Source of the DNA: Duganella sp. OV510
Lineage (GTDB): Bacteria; Pseudomonadota; Gammaproteobacteria; Burkholderiales; Burkholderiaceae_D
Direction: 5' to 3'
Assembly: GCF_900100205.1 (NCBI RefSeq)
Contig: NZ_FNEQ01000015.1
Location: 52,879 to 116,878, forward strand
DNA: 64,000 nucleotides
A program made the position numbers and the translations under genes. Shown piece by piece: positions 1-7,733 of the stretch (position 1 is its first letter; every line of letters starts with the position of its first letter). The notes below the pieces were generated by a model, which did no database searches, was not told where the DNA came from, and saw only the letters and a list, made by a program, of their open reading frames with translations.

Positions 1-779
1 TAGCCGTCCGGGCGCAGCAGGCGCTTCAGCGCGGAGATGATGTTGGCCTCGTCGTCGACCAGCAGCAGGCGGCGGCGCTTCTGCTGCACGCGCAGCAGCT
101 GTGGCGCCAGGCGGCGGTCTTCGCGCAGCAGCGTCCCCAGCTGTTCGGGCGCTTGCGGCGCGGCGTAGATGTCGCCTTGCACCAGATCGCACAGGTTGTC
201 GCGCAGGAAGGCGCATTGTGCATCATTCTGCACGCCGTCGGCAGCGACGCGGATGCCAAGGTGCAGCGCCATGGCGATCAGCGCCTGGCACAGTGCGGCG
301 ACGGCTTCGCTGTCGGTGACGCCTTGCACCACGGCGCGGTCCAGCTTGATGTAGTCGAAGGGATAGCGTTGCAGATTGCCCAGGCAGGCGGGACCGGCGC
401 CAAACTGGTCCAGCGTCAGGCTGGCGCCTTGCTGCTTGAAGAAGTCCAGCATGGCGGCGCTGGCGGCCGGGTCGTGCATCAGCGTGGCTTCGTCCAGCTC
501 CAGTGTCAGTGCTACCGGCGCGATGCCGTATTCATCGAGCAGCGCGGTGACGGCGGGGCCGAAGCGGGCGTCGCCCAGTTGTTGCGGGCCGAGGTTGAGC
601 GCGACCTGCAGGTCGCAGCAGTCCAGCACGCCGCCTTGCCACAGTTGCCGGTCCTCGCAACTGCGGCGCAGCAGCGCCAGGCTGTCGCCGTGCGCCGACA
701 GCGCTTCCACGCAGGCCACCGCGCCGTTGCGCAGGTCGACCAGCGGTTGGTAGCGCGGCGATTGATCGTCGAACTTCAT
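1..779 (-). CDS. Degenerate EAL domain plus receiver domain protein, C-terminus outside window
   Basis: About 259 codons are visible; the gene runs off the left edge. The start is the ATG at 777-779. Residues 1 to about 230 read as an EAL (c-di-GMP phosphodiesterase) domain: VEAL near residue 25, LELDE, a LDQFGAG segment, YIKLDR and AADGVQ. They are followed by the beginning of a receiver domain (LLLVDDEANIISALKRLL). Family knowledge: active EAL domains need EALxR, the DDFG aspartate pair and the glutamate of AEGVE. Here these read EALSA, LDQFG and ADGVQ, so several metal or substrate ligands are changed. Inference: a catalytically weak or inactive EAL that may bind c-di-GMP or a partner under control of its receiver. 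The EAL-REC order matches the end of the 1216-residue protein at 13.7-17.3 kb. Confidence 0.8.
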   Translation of the reverse strand, partial: MKFDDQSPRYQPLVDLRNGAVACVEALSAHGDSLALLRRSCEDRQLWQGGVLDCCDLQVALNLGPQQLGDARFGPAVTALLDEYGIAPVALTLELDEATLMHDPAASAAMLDFFKQQGASLTLDQFGAGPACLGNLQRYPFDYIKLDRAVVQGVTDSEAVAALCQALIAMALHLGIRVAADGVQNDAQCAFLRDNLCDLVQGDIYAAPQAPEQLGTLLREDRRLAPQLLRVQQKRRRLLLVDDEANIISALKRLLRPDG

Positions 780-939
780 CAGGCGTTCCTATCGAAATGG
801 AAGCTTGCTGCTCGAAAATGCTATCGCTGATTATTACGGATAAGCTCGCTGCATACAACCTTTTTAACAGTGCGTAAGCGAACGGAAGCCGCTGTCCATG
901 CGGTTCACACTGGGGTCACGTTAATCCAGGAGAAGACCC

Positions 940-1497
940 ATGACTACAATCATCGCAGGCCATTTCCAGCTACAAGATGAAATTGCCGACGCCCGCCTGG
1001 CCCTGCTGGGCGCCGGTTTCGCGGCGGCGCGCATCAGTTCTTTTTATGTCAATCCGCCCGGACAGCACGATATCCATGAACTGGGCGGCGACCATGACAA
1101 GTCGCCCGGCGCCAAGGAAAGCGACGAGGGCGTGGTGCAGGGCGGCGCCGCTGGTGCGATTGCCGGCGCGGTGGCGGGCGCCGCCACCATACCTATGACC
1201 GGGCCGGTGGGACCGGTGGTCGGGGCGCTGGTCGGCGCCCACGTTGGTTCGCTGTACAGCCTGAACAAGATGAAGGAGCGCGGCGAACCGGACGAGGATG
1301 GCAGCAATGTGCAGCCACCGCGCAAGTCCGGCATGATGATCGCCGTGGCGGTGGACGATGTCACCCAGGAAGACACGGCGGTGGACATCCTGCAGCGGCT
1401 GGGCGTACGCGATCTTGAACGCGCCGAAGGCACCATCACCGCTGGCGACTGGCGCGACTTCGACCCGAACTCGCTGCCGGTGCCAGTGCCGGCATAG
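940..1497 (+). CDS. Conserved hypothetical protein with glycine-zipper segment
   Basis: 185 residues, ATG preceded by a good AGGAGA ribosome binding site. The N-terminus (IIAGHFQLQDEIADARLALL) resembles the opening of general-stress-protein 17M-like folds that bind the two halves of a small alpha/beta module. The middle (about residues 65-110) is rich in Gly and Ala with a glycine-zipper pattern (GAAGAIAGAVAGA, then GPVGPVVGALVGAHVG). This could insert in a membrane. The C-terminal part contains MMIAVAVDD and a short alpha/beta segment. No catalytic motif is seen. It stands alone, upstream of another hypothetical gene. Function unknown; a stress-linked envelope role is only a guess. Confidence 0.7.
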   Translation: MTTIIAGHFQLQDEIADARLALLGAGFAAARISSFYVNPPGQHDIHELGGDHDKSPGAKESDEGVVQGGAAGAIAGAVAGAATIPMTGPVGPVVGALVGAHVGSLYSLNKMKERGEPDEDGSNVQPPRKSGMMIAVAVDDVTQEDTAVDILQRLGVRDLERAEGTITAGDWRDFDPNSLPVPVPA

Positions 1498-1627
1498 CCA
1501 GTGGCAACAGTGTCGGCTTGCTATCTGCCATTTGGCTGGCGCTGTTGCATATCCGAGACTAAGCCTGCGCACAGGGCAATTTTCGGTATGATAGTCGCAC
1601 GACATCACACCGTGAGCGGAGGCGGCA

Positions 1628-1990
1628 ATGACCCAGGCATGGCTAGTACTCACGCGTCCCGACGGGCGCGACGTGGCGGCGCCGTCCGAGGCCCAGCTGG
1701 CGGCAGCGCTGGCGGACGTCTACGGCGGCAAGGTCGCCAGTCCCGAGGGCGGTCCCGGCAGCGCGGTGCTGCGCTTCGGCTACGATGACGGCCTGATGTA
1801 CGAAATGGAAGTGGCGGCCGATGGCGCCGTGCGCTTTGCCGAATGGTCGGACCGTGATTGCGAAATTGCCCTGGCGACGCCGCGCACCATGACAGTCAGC
1901 CAGCAGGCCGACGCCCTGCAACTGTGGCGCCTGATGGCGCAGCGGCAGGTGGCCAAGATCCGCAGCCAGCCCTGGCTCAGCGGCGACTAG
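1628..1990 (+). CDS. Hypothetical protein, 120 residues
   Basis: Short gene starting at the ATG after AGCGGAGGCGG. It reads as a soluble acidic alpha/beta protein (WLVLTRPDGRDV, FGYDDGLMYEMEV, then a helical C-terminus with WRLMAQRQVAKIRSQPWL). No signal peptide, membrane segment or known catalytic motif is visible. Its last four bases overlap the end of the convergent DksA-like gene. I do not recognise a family. Codon use is like its neighbours, which supports a real gene. Confidence 0.65.
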   Translation: MTQAWLVLTRPDGRDVAAPSEAQLAAALADVYGGKVASPEGGPGSAVLRFGYDDGLMYEMEVAADGAVRFAEWSDRDCEIALATPRTMTVSQQADALQLWRLMAQRQVAKIRSQPWLSGD

Positions 1991-2361
1991 CGCTGTTGTT
2001 GTTCCAGCCGCGTCTGGCAGCTGATGCATAGGCGCGCTTCCGGGCGGGCGTTCAGGCGCGAATAGCCGATCGGCCCGCCGCAGCTTTCACACATGCCATA
2101 ACTACGATCACCGAACTTGCCGAGCGCGTGGCGCACCACGTCCAGCTGGCGTGCCGTCAATGTTGCCGCCTCATGCACCGCCGCGTGCAGCGTGCGCTGG
2201 CTGGCGTTGTCGGCCGGCGAGGCTTCTGCCTGGTGCGGCAGCGGCGTGCGCAGATCGGTGTTGCGGTCGAGGTCGTCCGCGAGCTGACTAAGCAGCGCGG
2301 CACTGGCGCGTTCAAGCCGGGTTTGCAGAATCTGCCATTGTTGATCGTCCAGTTGGTTCAT
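1987..2361 (-). CDS. TraR/DksA-type zinc finger protein
   Basis: 124 residues. The C-terminus has a four-cysteine zinc finger, CESCG then 17 residues then CISC, with the GYSRLNARPEARLC segment typical of the TraR/DksA family. The N-terminal half is helical and can form a coiled coil. Family members bind RNA polymerase through the secondary channel and alter promoter response, often with ppGpp. It is shorter than E. coli DksA (151 residues), so it is a DksA-like paralogue rather than the main DksA. It is the last gene of a minus-strand group with the helical protein at 2409-2834 and the lipoprotein at 2844-3605. Confidence 0.85.
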   Translation of the reverse strand: MNQLDDQQWQILQTRLERASAALLSQLADDLDRNTDLRTPLPHQAEASPADNASQRTLHAAVHEAATLTARQLDVVRHALGKFGDRSYGMCESCGGPIGYSRLNARPEARLCISCQTRLEQQQR

Positions 2362-2408
2362 GCCGCGTCCTCCCTTGCAGCATTGGACCGGCGCGGCGGC
2401 GTATCGTT

Positions 2409-2834
2409 CTACAGCGCCTCGATATGGTGCTTGAGTTTCTCCAGCGATGGCAGCACGCGTTCCGGCCGGCCGCTGGCGATGGCCGCACCGGCGCCGATCA
2501 GCTCGCCAGCCAGATCAAGCAAGTCCTTGGCGCGGTCGATGCGGGCGATGATGAGCTCGGCGCGTGCGGCCAGTTCCGCCAGTTGCTGCTGTTGCGCCTG
2601 CAAGCCGCCGGCTGCCTGCATGGCGGCATCCAGATACAGGCTGTTGGCGCGCTGGCGCAGCTGCACCTCCTGTTCAAACAGCGACTGCGCGACGCGCTGG
2701 GAAATGCCGGGCAGGGCACCGTCGGGCGTGCTCTTGCGCAGCGCGCGCATCAGGCGTAAGTGCAGGGCGTCGGCGCAGGCCGACAGGCTGTCTGCCAATG
2801 CTTCGAGGCGCGCTTGTTGCTGTGGATCGGTCAT
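2409..2834 (-). CDS. Hypothetical alpha-helical protein
   Basis: 141 residues, almost entirely helix-forming (Ala, Leu, Gln, Glu, Arg) with a likely coiled coil around residues 65-110. No signal peptide or cysteine motif. It starts 9 bases after the stop of the upstream lipoprotein gene with GGAGCC as a possible ribosome binding site, so the two are probably co-transcribed. I do not recognise a family; it may act with the lipoprotein, which is also long and helical. Confidence 0.65.
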   Translation of the reverse strand: MTDPQQQARLEALADSLSACADALHLRLMRALRKSTPDGALPGISQRVAQSLFEQEVQLRQRANSLYLDAAMQAAGGLQAQQQQLAELAARAELIIARIDRAKDLLDLAGELIGAGAAIASGRPERVLPSLEKLKHHIEAL

Positions 2835-2843
2835 GGCGGCTCC

Positions 2844-3605
2844 TTATTCGGCGGGAAGGTGTTGCAGCAGCGCGCGGTGGCGCTGCGCGATCAGATCGAG
2901 ATTTTTGCGCGCCAGCGTGAAGCGCAGGCCGATCAGGCGGAACTCGGCCTCCTTCTCCTGCTGCCGCGACCGGGCGAGCGCCAGCAACAGGCGGTCGCGA
3001 GTGGTGTCGAGAAAGGGGATTTCCGATTCCAGCATGCCGATCACCAGGTCTTCCTCATTGTCGCTGGACTTGCTGTACAGGCGCAGCAGCGTGCGCATGG
3101 CGTCCAGTACCTGCTGCATCGATTGCTGGCCCTCGCGCAGCATGGTGTCGACGGTGTTTTCCTGTAGCGGTCCGGTGAACGCGCGCGCGGCCAGCCGCAC
3201 CAGGCCGGCGTAGGCGTTGACGTGGCGATCCTCCAGGCCGGTGTCGGGCCAGGCCTTGATGCCGGTGCTGAGGCTTTTCACCTGATCCTCCAGGTCGTAC
3301 TGGCTGTCGCCGGCCAGCGCGCCCAGCGCCTGCATATACGCTTGCAGGCCGTATTGCAGCTTGACGAAATCGTCGCAGGCTTGCTGGCGGCGGGCGTCCA
3401 GCTGCTGCTCGCGGGAGTCGGCGGCCGGATACATGAACGGCTGCTGGCGCTGGTAGGTGTGGCGGTAGCGTTCGGTTAGCTCATGGTAGGCGCCCAGCTT
3501 GGGCGCATCGGCGGCGAAGGCGCGCACCTCGGCCATGCGCGGCGTGCTGCTGGCGCAGCCGGACAGCAGGACCAGCGTGGACAGCATCAGGTAGAGACGT
3601 CTCAT
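2844..3605 (-). CDS. Predicted lipoprotein, helical
   Basis: 253 residues. The N-terminus is a clear type II signal peptide: two Arg, a hydrophobic run and the lipobox LSGC, so the mature protein begins at Cys17 and is expected to be lipidated and held in the envelope. The remainder is predicted helical, rich in Arg, Gln and Leu (for example a segment RQQEKEAEFRLIGLRFTLARKNL near the end). No enzyme motif. It leads the minus-strand group lipoprotein / helical protein / DksA-like protein. Function unknown. Confidence 0.75.
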   Translation of the reverse strand: MRRLYLMLSTLVLLSGCASSTPRMAEVRAFAADAPKLGAYHELTERYRHTYQRQQPFMYPAADSREQQLDARRQQACDDFVKLQYGLQAYMQALGALAGDSQYDLEDQVKSLSTGIKAWPDTGLEDRHVNAYAGLVRLAARAFTGPLQENTVDTMLREGQQSMQQVLDAMRTLLRLYSKSSDNEEDLVIGMLESEIPFLDTTRDRLLLALARSRQQEKEAEFRLIGLRFTLARKNLDLIAQRHRALLQHLPAE

Positions 3606-3674
3606 GGATCACCCCACGGTTGAGTGGGATGATTGTGGCGTGCGGCAACGGGGCGCGTGTTGCGCCGGCGCAGA

Positions 3675-4454
3675 CTAAGTGGTCAGCACTGCGCGCCAGC
3701 CGAGGCCGGCGTTGGTGTCGCCGGACGGCAGGTACTCGCAGCCCAGCCAGCCGTCGTAGCCGATCTGGTCGATGAAGGCGAACAGATGGCGGTAATTGAT
3801 CTCGCCGGTGCCGGGTTCGTGGCGGCCGGGGGTATCGGCGATCTGCATATGCTTGATCAGCGGCAGGTTGGCCTGGATGGTATTCGACAGTTCGCCCTCC
3901 ATGCGTTGCATGTGGTAGATGTCGTATTGCAGGAACAGGTTGGGGCAGTTGGCTTCAGCGATGATATCCAGGGCCTGGCGGCTGCGGCTGAGGAAATAGC
4001 CGGGCATGTCGAAATGGTTGATCGGCTCGATCAGCAGATGGATGCCGGCCGGCGCCAGCTGCGCGGCTGCATGGCGCAGGTTCTCGACATAGGTAGTGTG
4101 GGCCAGTTCCGGTGCCAGTCCGGGCGGCAGCTTGCCCGCCATGCAATGTAGCTGCGTCACGCCCAGTTCAGTGGCGTATTCCAGCGCGGTCGCCACGCCA
4201 TCGCGGAACTCCTCGACGCGGCGCGGATCGCAGGCCATGCCACGATCGCCGGCATTCCAGTCACCGGCTGGCAGATTGAACAGCACCAGCTTCAGCTGAT
4301 AGCGGCGCAAGCGCTCAGCGATCTGCTGCATCTTGAAAGCGTAAGGAAAGAGGAACTCAACCGCCTCAAAGCCAGCCTCATGAGCGAGGGCAAAGCGGTC
4401 AAGAAAAGGGGCGTCGGCATACAGCATCGACAGATTGGCGGCAAACTTCGGCAT
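3675..4454 (-). CDS. hyi: Hydroxypyruvate isomerase
   Basis: 259 residues, the usual length of the Hyi/OtnI family. It opens MPKFAANLSMLYADAPFLDRF and continues with FEAVEFLFPY, both hallmarks of hydroxypyruvate isomerase in the xylose-isomerase-like TIM-barrel superfamily. Metal ligands can be recognised in the LIEPIN (Glu), YDIYH (Asp, His), HMQIAD (His) and LGCEY (Glu) segments. The enzyme interconverts hydroxypyruvate and tartronate semialdehyde in glyoxylate metabolism. No gcl or glxR neighbour is present, so it appears as a single gene. A 60-bp palindromic repeat lies directly upstream. Confidence 0.88.
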   Translation of the reverse strand: MPKFAANLSMLYADAPFLDRFALAHEAGFEAVEFLFPYAFKMQQIAERLRRYQLKLVLFNLPAGDWNAGDRGMACDPRRVEEFRDGVATALEYATELGVTQLHCMAGKLPPGLAPELAHTTYVENLRHAAAQLAPAGIHLLIEPINHFDMPGYFLSRSRQALDIIAEANCPNLFLQYDIYHMQRMEGELSNTIQANLPLIKHMQIADTPGRHEPGTGEINYRHLFAFIDQIGYDGWLGCEYLPSGDTNAGLGWRAVLTT

Positions 4455-4466
4455 GGCAATACAACT

Positions 4467-4526
4467 CCGGGGTCAGTTCTGCCAATCGTACACGAGCTCA
4501 TGTACATTTGGCAGAACTGACCCCGG
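4467..4526. repeat. 60-bp REP-like palindrome, copy 1
   Basis: Perfect 19-bp terminal arms, CCGGGGTCAGTTCTGCCAA and its reverse complement, surround an almost palindromic 22-base centre built on GTACA and GAGCTC. It lies 4 bases beyond the stop codon of rhlE and 12 bases before the hyi start. Read on the plus strand it is followed by ATTTTT. A second copy is at 38570-38630; that copy matches the reverse complement of this one with about two substitutions and one inserted C. It resembles a dispersed extragenic palindrome; a possible terminator role is inference. Confidence 0.85.
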
Positions 4527-4530
4527 ATTT

Positions 4531-5931
4531 TTAGCGGCCGCGGCCGCCGGAGCGGTGCTGGGCGGCGGCGCGCGGGGCGTTGCCGCCGCCGGTGCCGCGC
4601 GGTGCGCTGCCGTTGCCACCATTGTTGCCGCCGGCGGCGCGTGGCTTGTTGCCGTTGCCGCCACCGCTGCCTGCCTTGCGTGGGGCGCCGCCACCACCAC
4701 CGCCACCACCACGGTTGCCGCCGTTGCGATGGCCTTGGCCGCCGCTGCGCAGCTGGATCGGTTGCGCACGTGCGGTCGGATCCGGCTCGAAGCCTGGGAT
4801 GATGTCACGCGGCAGCGTTTGCTTGATCAGCTTCTCGATGTCTTTCAGCATGTCGTGCTCGTCCACGCAAACCAGCGAGACCGCCTCGCCCGTGGCGCCA
4901 GCACGGCCGGTGCGGCCGATCCGGTGTACATAGTCTTCCGGCACGTTCGGCAGGTCGTAGTTGACCACGTGCGGCAACTGGTCGATGTCGATGCCGCGCG
5001 CGGCGATGTCGGTGGCCACCAGCACTTGCAGCTTGTTGTCCTTGAACTCGGACAGCGCCTTGGTACGCGCCGACTGGCTCTTGTTGCCGTGGATCGCCAT
5101 CGCGCCAATGCCGTCCTTCTCCAGCTGTTCGACCAGCTTGTTGGCGCCGTGCTTGGTGCGGGTGAAGACCAGCACCTGCGACCAGTTGTTCGACTTGATC
5201 AGGTGTGCCAGCATCGGGTGCTTCTTGTCGCGGTCGACCGGGTGGATCTTTTGCGCGATGACCTCGGAGGTGGCGTTGCGGCGCGCCACTTCGATCATCG
5301 CCGGGTTGTTCAGCAGGCCATCGGCCAGCGCCTTGATCTCGTCCGAGAAGGTGGCCGAGAACAGCAGGTTCTGACGCTTCGGCGGCAGCTTGGCCAGCAC
5401 TTTGCGAATGTCGCGGATGAAGCCCATGTCGAGCATGCGGTCAGCTTCGTCCAGCACCAGGATTTCGATCTTGCTGAGGTCAACCGTGCCCTGGTCCATA
5501 TGGTCCAGCAGACGGCCCGGCGTGGCCACCAGGATGTCGACGCCATGCTTGAGCTGCTTGATCTGCGGGTTGATGCCGACGCCGCCAAAGATCACCGCCG
5601 AATTCAGCTTGGTGTACTTGCCGTAGGTGCGCACGCTTTCTTCGACCTGTGCCGCCAGTTCGCGCGTCGGCGTCAGGATCAGGGCGCGGATGGCACGCGG
5701 CGAGTTGTTGCTGGTCAGCTTGGAACCGACCGCGTCGGTCGACAGGCGTTGCAGCAGCGGCAGCGTGAAACCGGCGGTCTTGCCGGTGCCGGTCTGCGCG
5801 CCCGCCAGCAGGTCGCCGCCGTTCAGGACGGCGGGAATGGCCTGCTGCTGGATAGGAGTCGGCGTGGTATAGCCGGTATCACTAACCGCGCGCATCAGGG
5901 CGTCGGACAAACCGAGAGAGGAAAAAGACAT
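4531..5931 (-). CDS. rhlE: DEAD-box ATP-dependent RNA helicase RhlE
   Basis: 466 residues. All helicase motifs are present in order: Q motif PTPIQQQAIP, Walker A AQTGTGKT, PTRELA, TPGR, DEAD, SAT, the RGIDID region and HRIGRTGR. The C-terminal tail, about residues 385-466, is low-complexity Gly/Asn/Arg with RGG-like groups, as in RhlE proteins of betaproteobacteria, and probably binds RNA. The protein unwinds short RNA duplexes in ribosome assembly and RNA decay and is often induced by cold. It is transcribed alone; the stop is 4 bases from the 60-bp palindrome. Confidence 0.93.
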   Translation of the reverse strand: MSFSSLGLSDALMRAVSDTGYTTPTPIQQQAIPAVLNGGDLLAGAQTGTGKTAGFTLPLLQRLSTDAVGSKLTSNNSPRAIRALILTPTRELAAQVEESVRTYGKYTKLNSAVIFGGVGINPQIKQLKHGVDILVATPGRLLDHMDQGTVDLSKIEILVLDEADRMLDMGFIRDIRKVLAKLPPKRQNLLFSATFSDEIKALADGLLNNPAMIEVARRNATSEVIAQKIHPVDRDKKHPMLAHLIKSNNWSQVLVFTRTKHGANKLVEQLEKDGIGAMAIHGNKSQSARTKALSEFKDNKLQVLVATDIAARGIDIDQLPHVVNYDLPNVPEDYVHRIGRTGRAGATGEAVSLVCVDEHDMLKDIEKLIKQTLPRDIIPGFEPDPTARAQPIQLRSGGQGHRNGGNRGGGGGGGGAPRKAGSGGGNGNKPRAAGGNNGGNGSAPRGTGGGNAPRAAAQHRSGGRGR

Positions 5932-6022
5932 ATTATTCTTACGTAAAGATTCTACAGGACTGGGCTTATGCCGCAGCTTTCAGTATAGCATCTAGTTTCA
6001 ATGCGGAAATAAAACCTGCAAT

Positions 6023-6050
6023 AAAAAAAGGAGCCGGAGCTCCGTTTTTT
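6023..6050 (-). terminator. Rho-independent terminator after suhB
   Basis: On the minus strand a GGAGC / GCTCC stem with a 4-base loop is followed by seven T, 20 bases past the suhB stop. On the plus strand the same hairpin is followed by GTTTTTT, so it could work both ways, but only suhB reads into it. Confidence 0.75.
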
Positions 6051-6069
6051 GTAACAAGCGGTGGCTTGC

Positions 6070-6861
6070 TTAGGCGAAGGGAGCAAGGAGGCCAACCATC
6101 TGTGCGAACACTTTCGGGCTGGCGGCGATGATATCGCCTTTGTAGAGATAGTCGGATTCGCCGTTGAACTCGCCGACAATGCCGCCGGCTTCGGTCACCA
6201 GCAGCGCGCCGCCGGCGATGTCCCAGGGCTTCAGCCCTTTTTCGTAGAAGCCGTCGAGGCGGCCGCAGGCGACATAGGCCAGGTCCAGCGCGGCGCTGCC
6301 GGCGCGGCGCACGCCGTGGCTGCGCTCGGCCATGACGCCGTACATTTCCAGGTATTCCTTCAGCGCTTTCGGGCTGCCGGTCTGGTAGCCGGTGGCCAGC
6401 AGCGCATTCGCGATGCGGTCCAGCTTGCCAACGCGGATGCGTTTTTCGTTCAGATAGGCGCCGGCGCCCTTGGTGGCGGTGAACAGGTCGTTGCGGACCG
6501 GGTCGTAAATGACGGATTGGGTGATGACGCCGCGCTGCGACAGCGCGATCGAGATCGCGTATTGCGGGAAGCCGTGCATGAAGTTGGTGGTGCCATCGAT
6601 CGGGTCGATGATCCAGGTGTATTCTGCCTCGTCGTGGGCATTGGCCGATGCGCCGGATTCTTCCGCCAGGAAGGCATGGTCAGGGTAGGCTTTCGACAGC
6701 ACTTCGATGATGGCTTGTTCAGCAGCCTGGTCGACGTCGGTGACGAAGTCCTTGTGGTTTTTTTCGGTGACGATCACGCGATCGAGGTCGAAGGAAGCGC
6801 GGTTGATGACAGCTGCGCCACGGCGCGCGGCTTTCACAGCCGTATTGATCATTGGATGCAT
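6070..6861 (-). CDS. suhB: Inositol-1-monophosphatase SuhB
   Basis: 263 residues, full length for the family. The three metal-binding motifs are intact: FLAEESG, IIDPIDGTTNFMHG and PWDIAGGALLVTEAGG. SuhB hydrolyses myo-inositol 1-phosphate and in enterobacteria also joins the NusA/NusG antitermination complex on rRNA. It begins MHPMINTAVKAARRGAAVINRAS, close to other betaproteobacterial SuhB proteins. It is monocistronic, with a terminator at 6023-6050. Compare the related but degenerate protein at 29965-30612. Confidence 0.92.
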   Translation of the reverse strand: MHPMINTAVKAARRGAAVINRASFDLDRVIVTEKNHKDFVTDVDQAAEQAIIEVLSKAYPDHAFLAEESGASANAHDEAEYTWIIDPIDGTTNFMHGFPQYAISIALSQRGVITQSVIYDPVRNDLFTATKGAGAYLNEKRIRVGKLDRIANALLATGYQTGSPKALKEYLEMYGVMAERSHGVRRAGSAALDLAYVACGRLDGFYEKGLKPWDIAGGALLVTEAGGIVGEFNGESDYLYKGDIIAASPKVFAQMVGLLAPFA

Positions 6862-7059
6862 GGGCTTTTCCGTATAAAAATGCTAACGCCCACCAGGGGT
6901 TTTCCAGCCCGGCGGCACGACAGGAGACAAAATGACAAAGAGCGGGGCGGCAGTGGCAGGGAGAATTCTGCTGGAATTTCCGCGTCACTACCGCGCGATT
7001 GCGCTATTTTAAATGAACCTGCCGCAAATCAACACGAATCTTTTCAAAACATCGCTGAT

Positions 7060-7614
7060 TTATGCTGTTTTCCGGGCGCGGAAGGTTAGGGAGATGGCCG
7101 ACACCAGGAAGTAGAACGCGCCGAATCCGGCATAGCCAACCACGGTGCTTATCGATGGTTCGGCGGCAGCCTGTGCCTGGAAAATGAAGGTGGCGCCCGC
7201 CAGCGCGGACTGGCCACCGCTCAACATCATCGCCCATTGCGCGCCGTACAACTTGCGCCGGCGCAGGCCCGCACCCAGTTGCAGCAGACCCGACAGAATG
7301 GCCCATACGCCGAATACCGCCAGCACATGGTGCATGTCCGGCAGCGCCAGCCAGACGGCCGCAGCCACCACCAGGCTGACCGCAACGTTGAATGCCTGCG
7401 GGCGGTTCTGCGCCAGGCCGCCGCTGCGGGTGGCGTCCGCCAGGTTGGCCAGTGCATCCCACAGCGGGTAGAACACCAGCAATATCGCGGCGATGCCGGC
7501 GGAGCGGGGCGCCAGGCTGATGGCGGCGACTATCCAGGCGATCGAGACGGCCGCGCGTGCGAAGTAATAGGTCTTTAGCCAGCTTTCGTTGGCGGTTTGG
7601 TTCAGTGCTTGCAT
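7060..7614 (-). CDS. Integral membrane protein, HdeD/DUF308-like
   Basis: 184 residues with about six hydrophobic segments (for example ARAAVSIAWIVAAISL, IAAILLVFYPLWDAL, AVSLVVAAAVWLAL, VLAVFGVWAILSGLLQLGAGL). The pattern of paired helices and the GVWAILSGLLQLGAGLRRRK segment resemble HdeD/DUF308 membrane proteins, but this is recognition by pattern only. It is expected in the inner membrane. No operon partner. Function unknown; a stress link is known only for HdeD of E. coli. Confidence 0.6.
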   Translation of the reverse strand: MQALNQTANESWLKTYYFARAAVSIAWIVAAISLAPRSAGIAAILLVFYPLWDALANLADATRSGGLAQNRPQAFNVAVSLVVAAAVWLALPDMHHVLAVFGVWAILSGLLQLGAGLRRRKLYGAQWAMMLSGGQSALAGATFIFQAQAAAEPSISTVVGYAGFGAFYFLVSAISLTFRARKTA

Positions 7615-7733
7615 GGGATGTCCTTTGGTTGGTTCATGGGAGTAGCCTACCTTCTAGTAGGTTTGTCGTCAAGCCAAATCGGATGGGAACAGTTAAAATC
7701 CGCTTCACGTGACCAGCTCTTGTTTATCTTTTA

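Noticed and set aside
4435..5946. A 503-codon open frame opposite rhlE
   Set aside because: Same shadow effect; low-complexity Ala/Val/Arg composition and no ribosome binding site of note.
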